From Apostichopus japonicus (taxonomy: Eukaryota; Echinodermata; Holothuroidea; Aspidochirotida; Stichopodidae): a stretch of DNA of 64,000 bases. The notes under the pieces are model-generated. The model was not told where the DNA came from and ran no database searches. It was given only the letters and a program-made list of their open reading frames with translations. Position numbers and translations under genes: made by a program. Shown piece after piece: positions 50,490 to 63,604 of the stretch; position 1 is the stretch's first letter, and every line of letters starts with the position of its first letter. The DNA lies in assembly GCF_037975245.1 (NCBI RefSeq), contig NC_092576.1, forward strand, positions 42,971,611-43,035,610, read 5' to 3'.

Positions 50490-51345
50490 AAACATATTTT
50501 TAATATCATCGTTTTAATCCACTTATTGGATGTGTGGTAATATGTGCTAACTATCTTATCTTAATCCACCCATTGCATGTTTAGTAGTATTTGTTGACAT
50601 TCCTTTTAATCGATCCAAATGCATGTTCAGTAATTTGTGTTGACTAATCCCTTTAATCCGACCATTGTATGTTTAGTAATATTTGTTGACTACATCTCTT
50701 TAATCCATTCAATGCATGTTTAGTAATATTTGTTGACTACATCCCTTTTTTCTCAATCCATTATATGTTTAGTAATATTTGTTGACTACATCCCTTTAAT
50801 CCATCCAATGCATGTTTAGTAATATTTGTTAATCACATCCTTTTTTTTCAATCCATTATATGTTTAGTAATATTTGATGGCTGCATTCCTTTAATCCGTC
50901 CATTGTATGTTTAGTAATATTTGTTGACTTCATCTCTTTAATCCATTCAATGCTTGTTTAGTAATATTTGTTGACTACATCCCTTTTTTCTCAATCCATT
51001 ATATGTTTAGTAATATTTGTTGACTACATCCCTTTAATCCATCCAATGCATGTTTAGTAATATTTGTTAATCACATCCCTTTTTTTCAATCCATTACATG
51101 TTTAGTAATATTTGATGGCTGCATCCCTTTAATCCATCCAGTGCATGTTTAGTAATATTTGTTGACTACATCCATATTTTTCAATCCATTATATTCTAGT
51201 AATAATTGATGACTGCATCCCTTTAATCCATCCATTTTCTCTTAGCATTATTTGTTCAATATATAACTTTAATCCACTCTTGGCATGTTTGGATATATGT
51301 GTTAATTACTTCATTTTAATTCACTCATTTCATATTTTGATAAAT
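50490..51345. repeat. ~49-bp minisatellite with ~239-bp higher order
   Basis: The unit theme is TTTAATCCATCCAATGCATG then TTTAGTAATATTTGTTGAC and TACATCCC. Variant units (GATGGCTGCAT at 50876 and 51114; TTTTTTCTCAATCCATTAT near 50748 and 50986) recur about 239 bp apart. This shows that blocks of five units were duplicated together. Both ends of the array are diverged. Confidence 0.85.
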
Positions 51346-54300
51346 AAGTTTCTACATTAATTGTAACCATTCTGTGCATGCTAAGACAACCCGCGGCAAT
51401 GAAAACTAAACGAACAATGATGAATTCTGAGGCATATTCAGACTGTAACTAAGGTCTATAGAAGTAACCTTAAAGGAAAAGTTTTGCTATATTAAATACT
51501 TTTGTGAGGTTGAAAAGGGAGGTAAGGGGGGGGGGGGGGTAGGTTAGGTGGCTGTGATAGAGTAGTTAGTAGTGGACCTATCCTACCCCGGCGAAATGCA
51601 AATTCTCCCGACTGAATAATTTTCACCGGACTGACGATCAGAAGTGGGGGAGGGGGAAGCATTTTCAAGGGCTGCTTAGTAACTTATGTATTGCTTCGCT
51701 TGCCCTGTTCACGGAGTGGTTTTTAAATAATGTTTATCTTTAACCTGACATGTACGTGTTGTTTATTATAAATTTATTATTTTAATAACTCATTAGGAGT
51801 TTAATAACCAATGTATTATTTTAACCTGATCTTGGGTTATATAGTAACTATGTATTAGTTGAAGCGGACATGTCCTTTTGATATTTAGTAACCATCGCAT
51901 TACTTTAACCTGTCCATTTGGTGTTTAGTCACTAATATTAATGTAGACTCCAATGATGTGTTATGTAAAAGATGTATTACATTATTAGTTCCATGTAAAC
52001 ACATCCACCAAAACCCACACCAACTCGGAAGGCCATTTTACTTACCTCATATCTACTTTACTTCATAAATTAGTTGTGACGTCATCCATTCATACCGCCT
52101 TCAAGTTATACACTTGTCGGGGGATTGATGATATCTTTAGTAAGTACAATAGCATAATGAAAATAATATAAATATAATAATATAATAAACAGAACAACAA
52201 AATAAAACAGATCTGACGAAGTAATAATTAATCTACTTACCAGCCAAAGACCAGAGTTGAGATCAAGCTGGTAGTTTTCATGCCACTTAAGAGTATCCGG
52301 CTTCCAGATAACTGTTACATGCGAATAAGATTAAACAGTAAATGAACGAATACAACAATATATATGGTGTAATAGTTAATGGAACATTTTGATTAAAACA
52401 CAGTAGTAACAACCGGACTTGCTTTTACTGTGAGCTTTATTGTCCATATCCAACAGTGTTATCTTTATGAATGCATATTATTTATCTTCTCTTGCAGCAT
52501 ATTGGATTGTCCTCCTATTAAATATTATATATTGTTTCGTCTTTTAATATAGTTTCCTTTGCATGAGGGAGTTGCAATACCGTTAAGCCTTGCAAGGTTT
52601 TCTAAGCCACCTCCTTACACGTTGTAGTTACATTTATATCAGTGCATATTTACTGTTAAACATGTATATTGAGAAGAAACAAATCAATGAAATGAAATGA
52701 AATAAAAATACAACAATATTGACAACACAAGTTGAGTACGTCTTTCTAACTATAACTGTTTAATGGTACACGAAAATACCATCACAGTGCTCTTCAATTT
52801 AAAATATCTACAGAATGTATAGTTTTGACATAGAAAATCAAAGTTCACTGAACGGATCTAAAGGAGCTTTTGACATCAATTTAACGATTTCAATAATAAA
52901 CAAAAGTTAATCAATATTTTCAGTCATAATAAAACCATAGTCGAAATTCTGAATTTATAAAAAAAACTTTTCGAGAAGCAACATTAGCATTTCGATTAAT
53001 TATTGGTATGTTTGGGAATAATTTGCAATTACAGAACAGAAAATGACATTGGCTTGAACAAAAATACCGGGTGGATCAAAAGTTAAGAATTGCAAATTGC
53101 AAAAAAAATTCACATTTCGATAGATAACTTTCTTGCTTGGAGGAACATAGTGCTACTTTAAGATAAATCAGTTGAACATTAGAGGAATCTGTACATTATA
53201 ATTATAAATTTTCGGTATAAAATAGCGACATTTCCAGTGTCCCACTTAAGCTACCGTAGTACCGAAAACAAACAACGGAAATTCATATTTGTAAGTTCTG
53301 CAAAACAAAACGGTTTCTGCTCCCTTATGGTTAAACTACTGCATACGATACTGTGCTCATTGCTATTTCTAATGGCCTACGCAATCAGAAGGCCTTTCTT
53401 TAATTTATTCTAGTATTTGTGTCTGCAGGATGGGCTCAGTTATCTGTCATCTGTATTTCCTTCTTTTTTTTTCTAATAATGTAGGTGACGTATCAGACTC
53501 AATGCAGCATGTAGCAGGTTGACTTTATCAACAACAACAAAATACTCCAATGTTGCAAAATACACTATACCCTGTATCATACAACATCAAAAAGTTAATG
53601 ATATCTCGCTAGTTTTGTAAATCCATGTTACTGCAATGAAGCCTGGTGATCAGGCGCCTTCTATTTGGTTCAAACTAAAATCCAATCATGTCGAATACGG
53701 GAATTGTTTGAACTGTAAACAACAAGACACCTTATTAGCCATTCACCGACTAAACAGTAAGAACTTTACCTTTCACTCCCCGAGATTTCAGTGTGGACAG
53801 AGATGGTCCGACAGGTATCGATGAGGGCAGCAGACAGTCAGATATACTATAAACAGAAAAAGAAAACTAATCAGTCATTACATCCTTCTTTAATTGTTCT
53901 TTTTTAAATACAGTATCAAGATAATTCCTTAGAACGCAATACATCCATACCTGCTTCCTTCCTCACACGTAAAGTATTAGATAAGACCGGTAGCACAGAG
54001 GCTACGGCAAAGTTTGAAAACAACAAAAAAGATATTTTCAAAAAGATGGAATTTTTTACGTAAAGGTCAAATGTTTAACTCCAAATCCCGAAGCCTCAAA
54101 ACAGCTTCCATTATGACGCCGAGCCCTCAATCGGTAACCGATTGAAAAAAGTATTACAGTGGGTCAACAATGAATGGACAACTTTAAGTACGGTTCTGTT
54201 TCGTTTTTTATCAACCCGCCCAGCCCCACCCCTCTTCTTTCCCACCCAGCCGGATATTGTCATGGTCGAGTGCTAAGATACGGCACCGTACTAGTATATA

Positions 54301-54480
54301 TACATATACTTGTTCAAACAGACAGATAACTCTGATGTAGACTGAAATGATTTCCAAACTCTATCTGAAGATAGATAGTATACAAAATGTATATCCTGCA
54401 ATGCTTTGCTCCTACATTATCCATTCGTTTATTTTTGTTCATCAGTAACTAAAAATAACTGATCATTTTCAACATACCTT
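51346..54480. other. No gene recognised
   Basis: Poly-G near 51527-51539. A loose CATTATTTTAACCTG-type reiteration runs through 51740-51910. No coding exon or RNA gene is supported. Confidence 0.4.
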
Positions 54481-54835
54481 CAGGGGCGTCGGAAGCTATT
54501 TGGAATTGGTACGGCAGATCAGAGTGTGGCCACCTATCATATTTATCGGGGAGAAGTTTGGTAGGTCAAACTACGCTACGCGCCACCATGGTTGGCGAGT
54601 AGCGTAATGGACAAAATTTGGAAAAAATACCCCCACCCCCCCAGATTGCAGGAAATGGCACTTCCCGAGCTTGAAAACAAGACCCCTGCCATGCCAGAGT
54701 AGTCACATTTAGCCTACTTGCTTGTTTCATTTTGATTCTTTATTTTTTGCCATTTTTGTTTGGGCCTATTTTTTTTCCGCCGTGATTATTGGTCCTGCGT
54801 TCGCCGGACCTGCCGTACCGGCTCCGACGCCCCTG
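54481..54835. mobile_element. hAT-like MITE
   Basis: The ends CAGGGGCGTCGGAAGC and GGCTCCGACGCCCCTG are inverted repeats with one or two mismatches. The 355-bp interior is non-coding with a C-run. The flanks do not show a clear 8-bp duplication, so assignment rests on the termini. Confidence 0.68.
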
Positions 54836-57054
54836 ACCCTACAAAGAAGGAATATCCGACGTATCAAGGGCGTTTGAAGGGGAAGGGAGGGGGGGTTCTG
54901 TCGTAGCTGGGGTGAGGTAGATACTGTTGGAAGTGTGGGTGATATTGAAAATGGATCGTAATCGGAAACATGTAACTTCATTAAGTACCCCATAAATGAA
55001 TATACTTATTTACTTCATATGTATAAGCTGTGGTCCAATCCTTCCACTCCCTTCCACCGACCCCCTCCCCCTCCACTACCACTCGTTTACTTTTTTTCGT
55101 TGAGTGCTTAGGTACGGCACCGTGCTTTTGCAGTTCTAAAAAGCTTTCCCCGTCCGTTTATCATTATAAATTTTATTCAACTCTTCCTGGCGGGAGAAAT
55201 TTTAAAGCAGTGCATGTTGCAAAGATTCATTATAATGTGTTGTTGTTTGTTTGTCAGCTACTGAAAGTACCCGCTTATGTTCAACAATTTCAGTAAATAT
55301 AAACATGGCCGTATAACATGCAGGCAGCTATGTGTTTGTTATATGCCTGTTAGTTTCATTGCTAGCCCTTGTATCAGTGCCCCGATGTGTTAACTAAGAA
55401 TATTGAGTCACTGTGAATATAAGTAAATATTGGGTCTTTTTTAAGCATACGAACTAGGGGGTCCCGACTCCCCTTCCGATATATTGTCCACCCAATGAGC
55501 TCATTTGCTCCCAGTCAGTTCCTTTTTGGCATGTAAAACACATATTAACAAACAAACACCCAAACATAACAATTAATTTACAAATAAATCCCCATATGAC
55601 TTCCCTTCAGCATATACCGGCTTCAGCTACCATCAGAATGCATGTTTGTCTGTGAATCGAATCCTCCATTGACACTGCTCTCGTTACTACTCTACTATGA
55701 TATGTTTGATACCAATATATGCTATGGAAAATTCATTCATATATTGGAGCACTATGTACATATTACAAAAAAAAAACACATTTTTATTCCCGGTTTTTAC
55801 CATATTTAATATACTAGTTTATACCACTCGAGATTAATCAATCCACACCAATTGCTGTTCAAACAAGCAAACATCTAGATGTAGAAACATCTGAAGCCAC
55901 ATGATGCGTGTTTAGATTATATTTTATTTTTATAAATTAGTTCTAAACGGAAGATTGTGCTAGTAAATAATAATAAGATCAAACATTCTCCGACTGACTA
56001 TGGTACGGACATGATCCTTCATAGCAGGTTCAGATACGAATGAAATATGTTATAACTGAGGGTATGTTGCCCTGGGGTCATTCAAGCCACCTCCAGTGTA
56101 GGGGATTGGGGTTCTACCCGGAAAAAGAAAATGTTGACAAATTGTACCTTCTGAAGCATACTTTGACTTTAAGTGAAGTACCAAAACGCAAATTTCCTAA
56201 TAAATGTTAAAAACAGGGGGTGGGGGGGGGATGTAACATCAGTAGTACTGCTTTTAAAAGACAGTGGGCGGTACATATGTATAGTAGTGGTTCTAATCTT
56301 CCACAGGAGAATTTATGGTCGTAGGTGGGTGAGGGCATGTCCAACCCTACCCCTTGCGCACCTTATTGATGACACATATTTATAATATGTTAATTACGGT
56401 CGCCTTCAACCATAAGTTTATTCACTTGAAATTCATAAATTCAAGAGATTCAAAGATAAGTCGGTCAGAAATTTTAAAGACAACCATCAATTTACCAAAA
56501 TGGTTTTAGACAAAGTAATATTAAATATATCAAAGCAGATAGTTGTATTGTTAGTCTCGTTTCCTTCTAAGCCATTCGTATGACTAACATTATAATACTA
56601 CAGAGAGACATTTAGTCCTTGTCAAAATGACCTCCAGAACAACAGATCTTGTCAAAATGACCTCCAGAACAACAGATCACTGACGTATCCATTGACTTAT
56701 GTATAAAGAATACCATGAGCTTGATATACAGTGTACACCATTTTATAAATAGAGGTTATACTGAAATGGAAGTTAACATTCACGAGTTGGTCCGTACACA
56801 GATATCATATGTTAGATAAACACAGTGTGTGTGTAGATGCAGCGAGCACACTGCACGATATATTATAATAATAGCCAATGACTCCTAAATATGGATACAT
56901 ATTTCAAAGAGTATGGTGAGGCAGTCGTATCTGGTTGATATTAAAATTTGCGAATGATACTGTAAAAGATAAAGAATTATTTAATTGACAGGTAATTACA
57001 AAATCTATACAATAAACTGGGTGAAATATAAATAAATAAAGGAACGTTAATGAC
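54836..57054. other. No gene recognised
   Basis: A perfect 30-bp tandem duplication (CTTGTCAAAATGACCTCCAG unit) is at 56618-56677. No gene signal is supported. Confidence 0.4.
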
Positions 57055-59999
57055 CCTGGTGGAAATTCCCGTTGGACTTTTGAACTGGGTTCAACTGGAA
57101 TTTTATATATGGAAATTGGCCCAAATTTGAACTAGGTTGAAATGGGTGAGCTGGGGTTCCCAACTTGTTCAACTATGTTTTACTGGGTCCAACTGGTTCA
57201 ACTATGTTTCACTGGGGTTCCCAACTGGTTCAACTATGTTTCACTGGCTCCAACTGGATCAACTATGTTTTACTGGGTTCAACTGGTTCAACTATGTTTT
57301 ACAGGGTCCAACTGGTTCAACTATGTTTTACTGCGTCCAACTGGTTCAACTATGTTTTACTGGGTTCAACTGGGTCAACTATATTTTACTGCTTATATTT
57401 TTAAATAGTTTGAACTGGGATTCTCAACTAGTGTTATGTACACATTATAAAACCACACTATAAAAAGTTTTTTTTTATTTTTTTATTTTATTTTTTTTTT
57501 ACAGTAGATCTATACTGTATGTAAGGGTGTTAGCCACTGAAAATAAATGTTTGTTCTTGATCATAGAACTCTGGGTTTGGTGTGATGACCAATCACAGGG
57601 CAAGACACCTAAAATATGGAGAACTCAACTGGGTAAGGTCAAAAGAAATTATAATTTTAAATAACAAACAATGTACAGCTGATCTGGGCCAAGTGAAAGA
57701 ATTAAATAAAACAACTTACAGTCGTGAGGTGCGCCCACACAATAAAGGAAATACACTTAATTTAAAAGTCTGTTCTGGTGAGTTGGCCTGCTAGTGACAT
57801 CAAGTATTCTACAACCTCAGATCTTCCACGACTTTAGATATTCTACGACAACAGTATTGTTGAACCCAATAAATGGTATTATGAATGTCCGATCCCAACA
57901 AAATAGTATCATTTAATTGATATGAAATATTGTTCCAGGGTATCCTTTCAATAAATAATGTCAATATCCTTTGTAGTAAAATACTGTCCTTTATAAGTGA
58001 TGGTGTCCCGGAATATCCTTTATTGTAAAATAATATCCTTTATAGTACACAGTATCCTTTATAATAAATAGTGTCCAAGACTGTCAGTTGAATATCACAT
58101 ACCATAAAATAATAAGGTCTACAGTAACTTGAACTATGTAAATTAAGTTTTAAAACAAACTATCCAGCCATTTAAACTACCTTTCTCTTCTTTTACAACT
58201 GCCTTGCTCAGATACTCATAACCAACTGCCTAACTCCCTATACCCTCACAAAACGTCTTTGTTCCTACCAAATATACGCACAGACCCCATTTCCTGTGAG
58301 GGATAATTTCCAGGAAGAGCAAGATAGTTGCCTAGCAACCCAGAAGAGAGAGGGGTGTTAAACCATCCTTTTGCAGCCACAAGACAACATACAAATACAC
58401 TGTACAAATGTATAGCCCTCTGTACAGTGAGCACTGCACAGTGCACTAATAAACAAGTAAAACAATGGTACAAAACAAAACTGTATGTAAGAGCTGACCA
58501 TCTTATACTGTACAAATGAAACCTCATTTGAAATTAAATTGATAGTTTAATGTTCATAATGTTCATAATGTTCAGTGTAGAGCATCCTCACATTTTTAGC
58601 ATATACGTGTATGCTGTATACTTCACTAATGACTCTCGCAAAGTATGTTATTATGCCAATTGGACACTTCATGTTTGAAACAACAATCAAGGCAATTGCA
58701 TAACTTTTGAAATATCTGTGAGCCTTTTTTGTTTGTGACACCTTAAGAAATTGCCATTATGTTTGATAGTTGACGATAGCTTTCTTAAAAACATGCGGCT
58801 AAATATAAGTGTTAACTTGAGTATAACTATAGGCTAGGTCCCTATAAGCTAGGCAACTATACAGTTAGGATATGTCTAACGTTAGTAAATGTACTATGTA
58901 GTATACCTAATAGGAAACCGGTTTGTTAGGCCTAGCCTATACTATAGTCCTATGCCACTATATATAAAGTTTCTGTTCAATTCAACTATTTACAATAAAG
59001 AGTACGTTTACAGTCAATTATAACGTTACAAGTATGTGTCAATTATACAAAGATTCTGCAAGATTACAAAGGAGGGAACTGAGCCGCGGTAATAATTTGA
59101 AATTGTTGGTAAAATCGGTTACAAATGCGATTCTGCGAAGCTTCTGTTGGCGTATGTGGTTTGCAGTTTCGGAATTTATAAGTTTAGCGCTAACGCAAGA
59201 CAAATGTCAGAGTTCAAATTTAGTCGGATCAAACTATTTTGCACTATAAAGGCATTTTGCCTACCGATTGTCCAAATCGCAGAACAAGGTATAACATAAT
59301 TTTTTCAAATTTATTAAATAGTAAATATTGCATTTTTTTAATCATTGCGGTACAAAAGTTTAATCGTTTAATCATAACTGTGATAAATATGACAAAGATT
59401 TAGTTTACACCCCTCATAAGTTGGTTAATTTAGTATTTTCAATATAGTACGATACGGTTACTGCTAATGAACTTGCATTATAATATTCTCGATAATTACC
59501 CATAAAAAGCAGTCAACATAGTCCAAACCCAGTTGGGCCAGTGTGAAACCTAGTTCAAACCCAACAAGGCAAGTTCACCAGTAACCAGTAACCCGGTTGG
59601 GCTTGTGCAAACCAGTAAAACCTAGTTAAACCCCAGCTGGGTCAGTTCACCTACCAATAGTCCAAACCCAGTTAGGCCAATGCAAAACCAATGAAACCTA
59701 GGTCAACCCCAATAGGGCAAGTTCACCAGTCAACATAGTACAAACCCAGTTGGGCTAGTGAAAAAAACCAGTGAAACCTAGTAGAAGCCCAACTGGATTA
59801 GTTCAAACATAGATCAAACTCAGTTGGGCCTGAACAAACCCAGTTGAAAATTGTGTAAACCCAGTTGAACCTAGCTCATGTACAGCATAGTGCAGTTGGA
59901 ACCCAGTAAGACCCAGTTAAACACAGTTAAAAACAAGTTAAACATAGTAGGCCCTAGTAGAACCTAGTTGATCTGAGTTCTACTGGAATTTCTACCAGG
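57055..59999. mobile_element. ~2.9-kb foldback element
   Basis: The left terminus CCTGGTGGAAATTCCCGTTG and the inverted right terminus CCTGGTAGAAATTCCAGTAG bound it. The left arm holds a 29-bp tandem array (57150-57400; unit CAACTATGTTTTACTGGGTC). The right arm (59510-59990) holds inverse CCCAGTTGG/AAACCTAG motifs of the same type. The ~2.1-kb centre has no recognised gene. ORFs over the 29-bp array in all three plus frames come from the repeat. The flanking duplication is unclear. Confidence 0.68.
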
Positions 60000-61959
60000 T
60001 AATTTTTAATACATATCAGGTACAGACGTAATGATAAATGTATTCAGTGGTATAATTTCCACACAACACTGTCTATATATGAAAAACAGCGACATGAGCA
60101 GTGTATGAAAGGAGTGAGAGACTGACCACGTGAACGATATGGGACAGGTTAAGGGTTCCTTTAATGAAGACATATCAGAGATGCGATACATATTTAGTGA
60201 AATGAGACGATGTAAAGCAATGATGTTTGCAGTAATGTTCATTTATCAGCAGGAAGGGGGTGGGCCGAGGGTTACGACCACAAGTGGAACATAGTTGGGT
60301 TAGAGTAACGTTGGAACGAGAGGGGGCTGTGGAAACAGCTAATAGTGAAAAGGAAAGAAGGGGTAAATCAAATATTACATTACGGAGTCTGATGCGGCAG
60401 TAGTTACGGGGTGGATGGAATAATTTTGGGTGCAATAGATGTGTACATGTTATGTTAACGGATTGCTTTTAAAGGAAGTGGAAGATAAAGTTGTGCTTTT
60501 CCTTCCAATGTTGATCTCGCTCAAAGGAGGCTCGGTTCCGTTGTTAAAACTTGTGTTAGAATGAGTATGGTAGTAAGTATGCAAATATTAATGTCCGTCT
60601 AAAATAAATCATTTATATTTCCAATATAAAGCCAAATAGCCAACTTCACTTTTTTTTAAGACTATTTTGAGGCACACCGCCTAATATATTAAAAAATACA
60701 CACCTGGGAGTTTTGAATTGGACATACTTCTTTCTGTTTGACACATAACTAGCTAGCCAGTTACACACATTTTACCGATTTCCATAATGTTCAAGCTTCT
60801 TAAGTGCTAAACAGTGGTCAATTGTGTCAATAGCTTTTTCAGATCAATGAACCGCCAATATTTGATTGTTTATCATCTAGCCTGACGTAGTGATGTTTGC
60901 AGTAATTCTAATTATGTATGTATACCGTCCAGGCCTGAAACCTAACGGACTTTCAGAAAGGAGAAGGTGCTGGGCAAAAATATTATCCAGCCTTTTATTC
61001 AAACAACCTTTGAAGTATTTTGGATAACTGCGGTAGTGAAGGTATATTGTATTTTCAAACCTTTCTATTCAAAATATCGACACCACCCCACTCCCTTAAC
61101 CCTTCCCACATCTGTGATACTATACAAGCCTACAACTTCCATTCGCCATGATTAAGGGGGTTGTTAATAAGATAACCTAAATGTTATAAACATAGATTAA
61201 GGAAATTGGGTGCGTGGTCCGGCATAGTTGTGGTGAGAGGGAAGGGGGAGAGGTGGATTAGGGAAAGTGTAGGGTAGTATAGAGGGGTGCATTATTAATA
61301 GTTGAAGATAATTACACTCTGTGTAATGTGTGTAACTGTTTTTTTTTACCTTAACATAAATGTGCATTAATTACCAGTTAATTTATAAATTAATTACAGA
61401 AAGTTTCCCACTGATAGAATGGGAGGAAATATTCAGCTTCAGTATAACAGCTTGATGGTTTTTTCTTTCTTTTTTCTAACTCATCAAAGTTTGATTTATA
61501 TATTTTGGGTAGATTTTGGCAAAATGTTTACTTTTTAACTCTAATATGATAATATCTTGCATTATTGAGTAATCATATCTTGGTGTAATTACATCCTACT
61601 TTTTTATTTTTTCAAATTTTCAATATGTTTGTAAGTTTAAGCTAGGGCCTCCTTTCTCCTAATATCAATACATTTCATTTTTATAAAGAATTCATTGTTT
61701 TTTCTTCTCTGTCTCAGGTTGTCTCAAATTTACTTTCCCATTAATCATATTTCTCACCTGATGACTGTTCTTTCACTGTTAGTTTATTTCTGTATTAAAT
61801 TTTTGCTTTATTTTTTTGTTTTACTTTTCCAATTATCTAAACCTATCAATAAACCTTCACAAATTATTAAATATTACTATATTAATAATTCCTCATTACT
61901 TTTAAGTAGTTACATTTTTAATCACTAATATTGTTTGTATATTTATTAATTATACTTAC
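60000..61959. other. No gene recognised; possibly 3' part or intron of the LRR-like gene
   Basis: It follows the donor of the exon at 61960 on the minus strand, so the region may be intron. No further exon was recognised. T-rich throughout 61460-61940. Confidence 0.35.
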
Positions 61960-62168
61960 AGCAGTATCCGGAATCTTTGACAGTGTTGTAGATAGTTTAA
62001 TATTCCATTAACTTCATGTTTATTCATTTCTCCTCCATACTCTCTCTGTATGTACATATTCTCTATTGATGTTATGATTGGTAGAGAAAGACCAGAGGAG
62101 AGGATAATGTTCCCATCTTCATCAATCTTACTAAAGGACAAGTTTAGATTTAACCTGGATATGGGAAT
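61960..62168 (-). CDS. LRR/NLR-like gene, internal exon
   Basis: The exon is bounded by acceptor TTTCCTTTCTTCAG and donor GTAAGT. It encodes 69 residues starting IPISRLNLNLSFSKIDEDGN and continuing SSGLSLPIITSIENMYI, then HEVNGILNYLQHCQRFRIL. The regular Leu/Ile spacing and the LNLSFSKI and HCQRFRIL pieces look like leucine-rich repeats of echinoderm-type NLR proteins, which is inference. Entry phase 0 matches the exit phase of the exon at 63485-63604. Exit phase is 2. Confidence 0.55.
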
Positions 62169-63484
62169 CTGAAGAAAGGAAAATAACAAATGAAATTAAT
62201 ATCAACATGTTTGTTTACAGAATAAAAACTCGAAAATGATAACATAAAAATAAATTTAATATCAATACAATGATATTTGGTTTATTTAGATCATATTGTG
62301 CTAGTGTTTCGTTGATTATTGCATAATTAGTGGTTTGAATTGTAAAAAGAGATTAGTGTTTTTTTATCTTTTCTGTTTCTTATAGAAAGATGTTAAAGGG
62401 TAAACAAGAGGGAAAGGTTATCATTTAGTTCAGTCATTGTTATGTGTAGATAATTAAAGGTGTGTAAGAGGGGTGAGGGATGAACGGAACAAGGGGCGTA
62501 ATGAGGGGTGTAGGGAAGGGGTGTGTTATAGTAAGGAAAGATGTGTTAAGGGTTAAGTGATATTTGGTGGCGGTAATATGAGTGGTGCCTTAGAGCAGCA
62601 GGGAGAATATTATGTTGTTACTGTTAAAGCGTGTACGAGGGATGAGCGAGAGACCCTCATACTGCATAATGAGGGGTGTGGTAGGTGTTTATAAGGAAGG
62701 AGTGCTTTAAGGTGGGGGAGTGCTCAGAAAATGCATAGTAATCAATTGTATTGTGTTCCTATCTAGAATTTATCAGGTTCTAGATTAAAGTTCCTGTGAC
62801 TTTGTAACCATAGTTTTAATGAGAAAGAGTTATATCATTGGGTTTGAAGAGGATTAGGGTGGGAAAGGGGTATGACCCGGAACTGATAAGTTTGAAATTA
62901 TGTAAATGCTATTAAAGAGTTAAATCGGGAAGATCAGTTTGAGATATGGTTAGTTTTTCAGTTCATATTTAGGAATCAGTTTCTTATTGAGGTATTCTAC
63001 TATTTAGGAATGTTTTGCAATCACTTCATATTTTTTTTTTATTAATTTCAATTTCGATTTATACAAAAGTAATTTGTTTTTGTCACAATCCGTAAAACAG
63101 AAAACATTTTATTGACTATTTTTGTAATAATGTCATTTTATACTTCAAGTTAAGATAAGATTTTGAAGATAACATCGACAACGGTAAGACGAAAAGAGGT
63201 ATTACTGAATACTACCCATGAGAAATACTTAACAATGATTATTCAAAGTTAATTATCATTTTATGTCTAATTAATGTTTGTATTTTCGATTCTGTCTTAT
63301 CTTGAACTGACAAAGATATGTAAATTTAAACCCGTAATTCCTGTTTTGTTATTCAATAGTTAAGTATTTAATAACTAAAGAGATCCAATCTCTTCTAAAG
63401 AAGTACACCGGTGTTAACTTGTAAATCATTTAACTTGCATTGATCGATGTATTTATTCAATATATCCCTTTATGTTTTACTTAC
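62169..63484 (-). other. Intron between the two LRR-like exons
   Basis: 1316 bp from GTAAGT (63484) to TTCTTCAG (62169). AT-rich with short GAGGGGTG-like reiterations at 62460-62720. No element borders seen. Confidence 0.5.
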
Positions 63485-63604
63485 GTCATGATTGGATGCT
63501 TCTACCAGGAGCTCTATGACTGACCTCTGTACAGACACACTGGTGTCTCTGTCGATGTCAACACCATTAGGACTCATCTCTATAATAGTCTGGATATCAT
63601 CGGG
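63485..63604 (-). CDS. LRR/NLR-like gene, upstream exon
   Basis: 120 bp, exactly 40 codons, after a TGCCAATAG acceptor and before GTAAGT. It encodes PDDIQTIIEMSPNGVDIDRD and SVSVQRSVIELLVEASNHD. The 40-codon phase 0-0 exon feeding directly into the next exon's frame supports a real gene. Its 5' exons lie beyond the window. A C-terminal helical region between NACHT and LRR parts is possible, but I am unsure. Confidence 0.5.

Noticed and set aside
57137..57463. Three overlapping ~80-108-aa ORFs rich in Phe, Asn and Gly
   Set aside because: The 29-bp repeat has no stop in any plus frame, and all three frames give the same kind of repetitive peptide.
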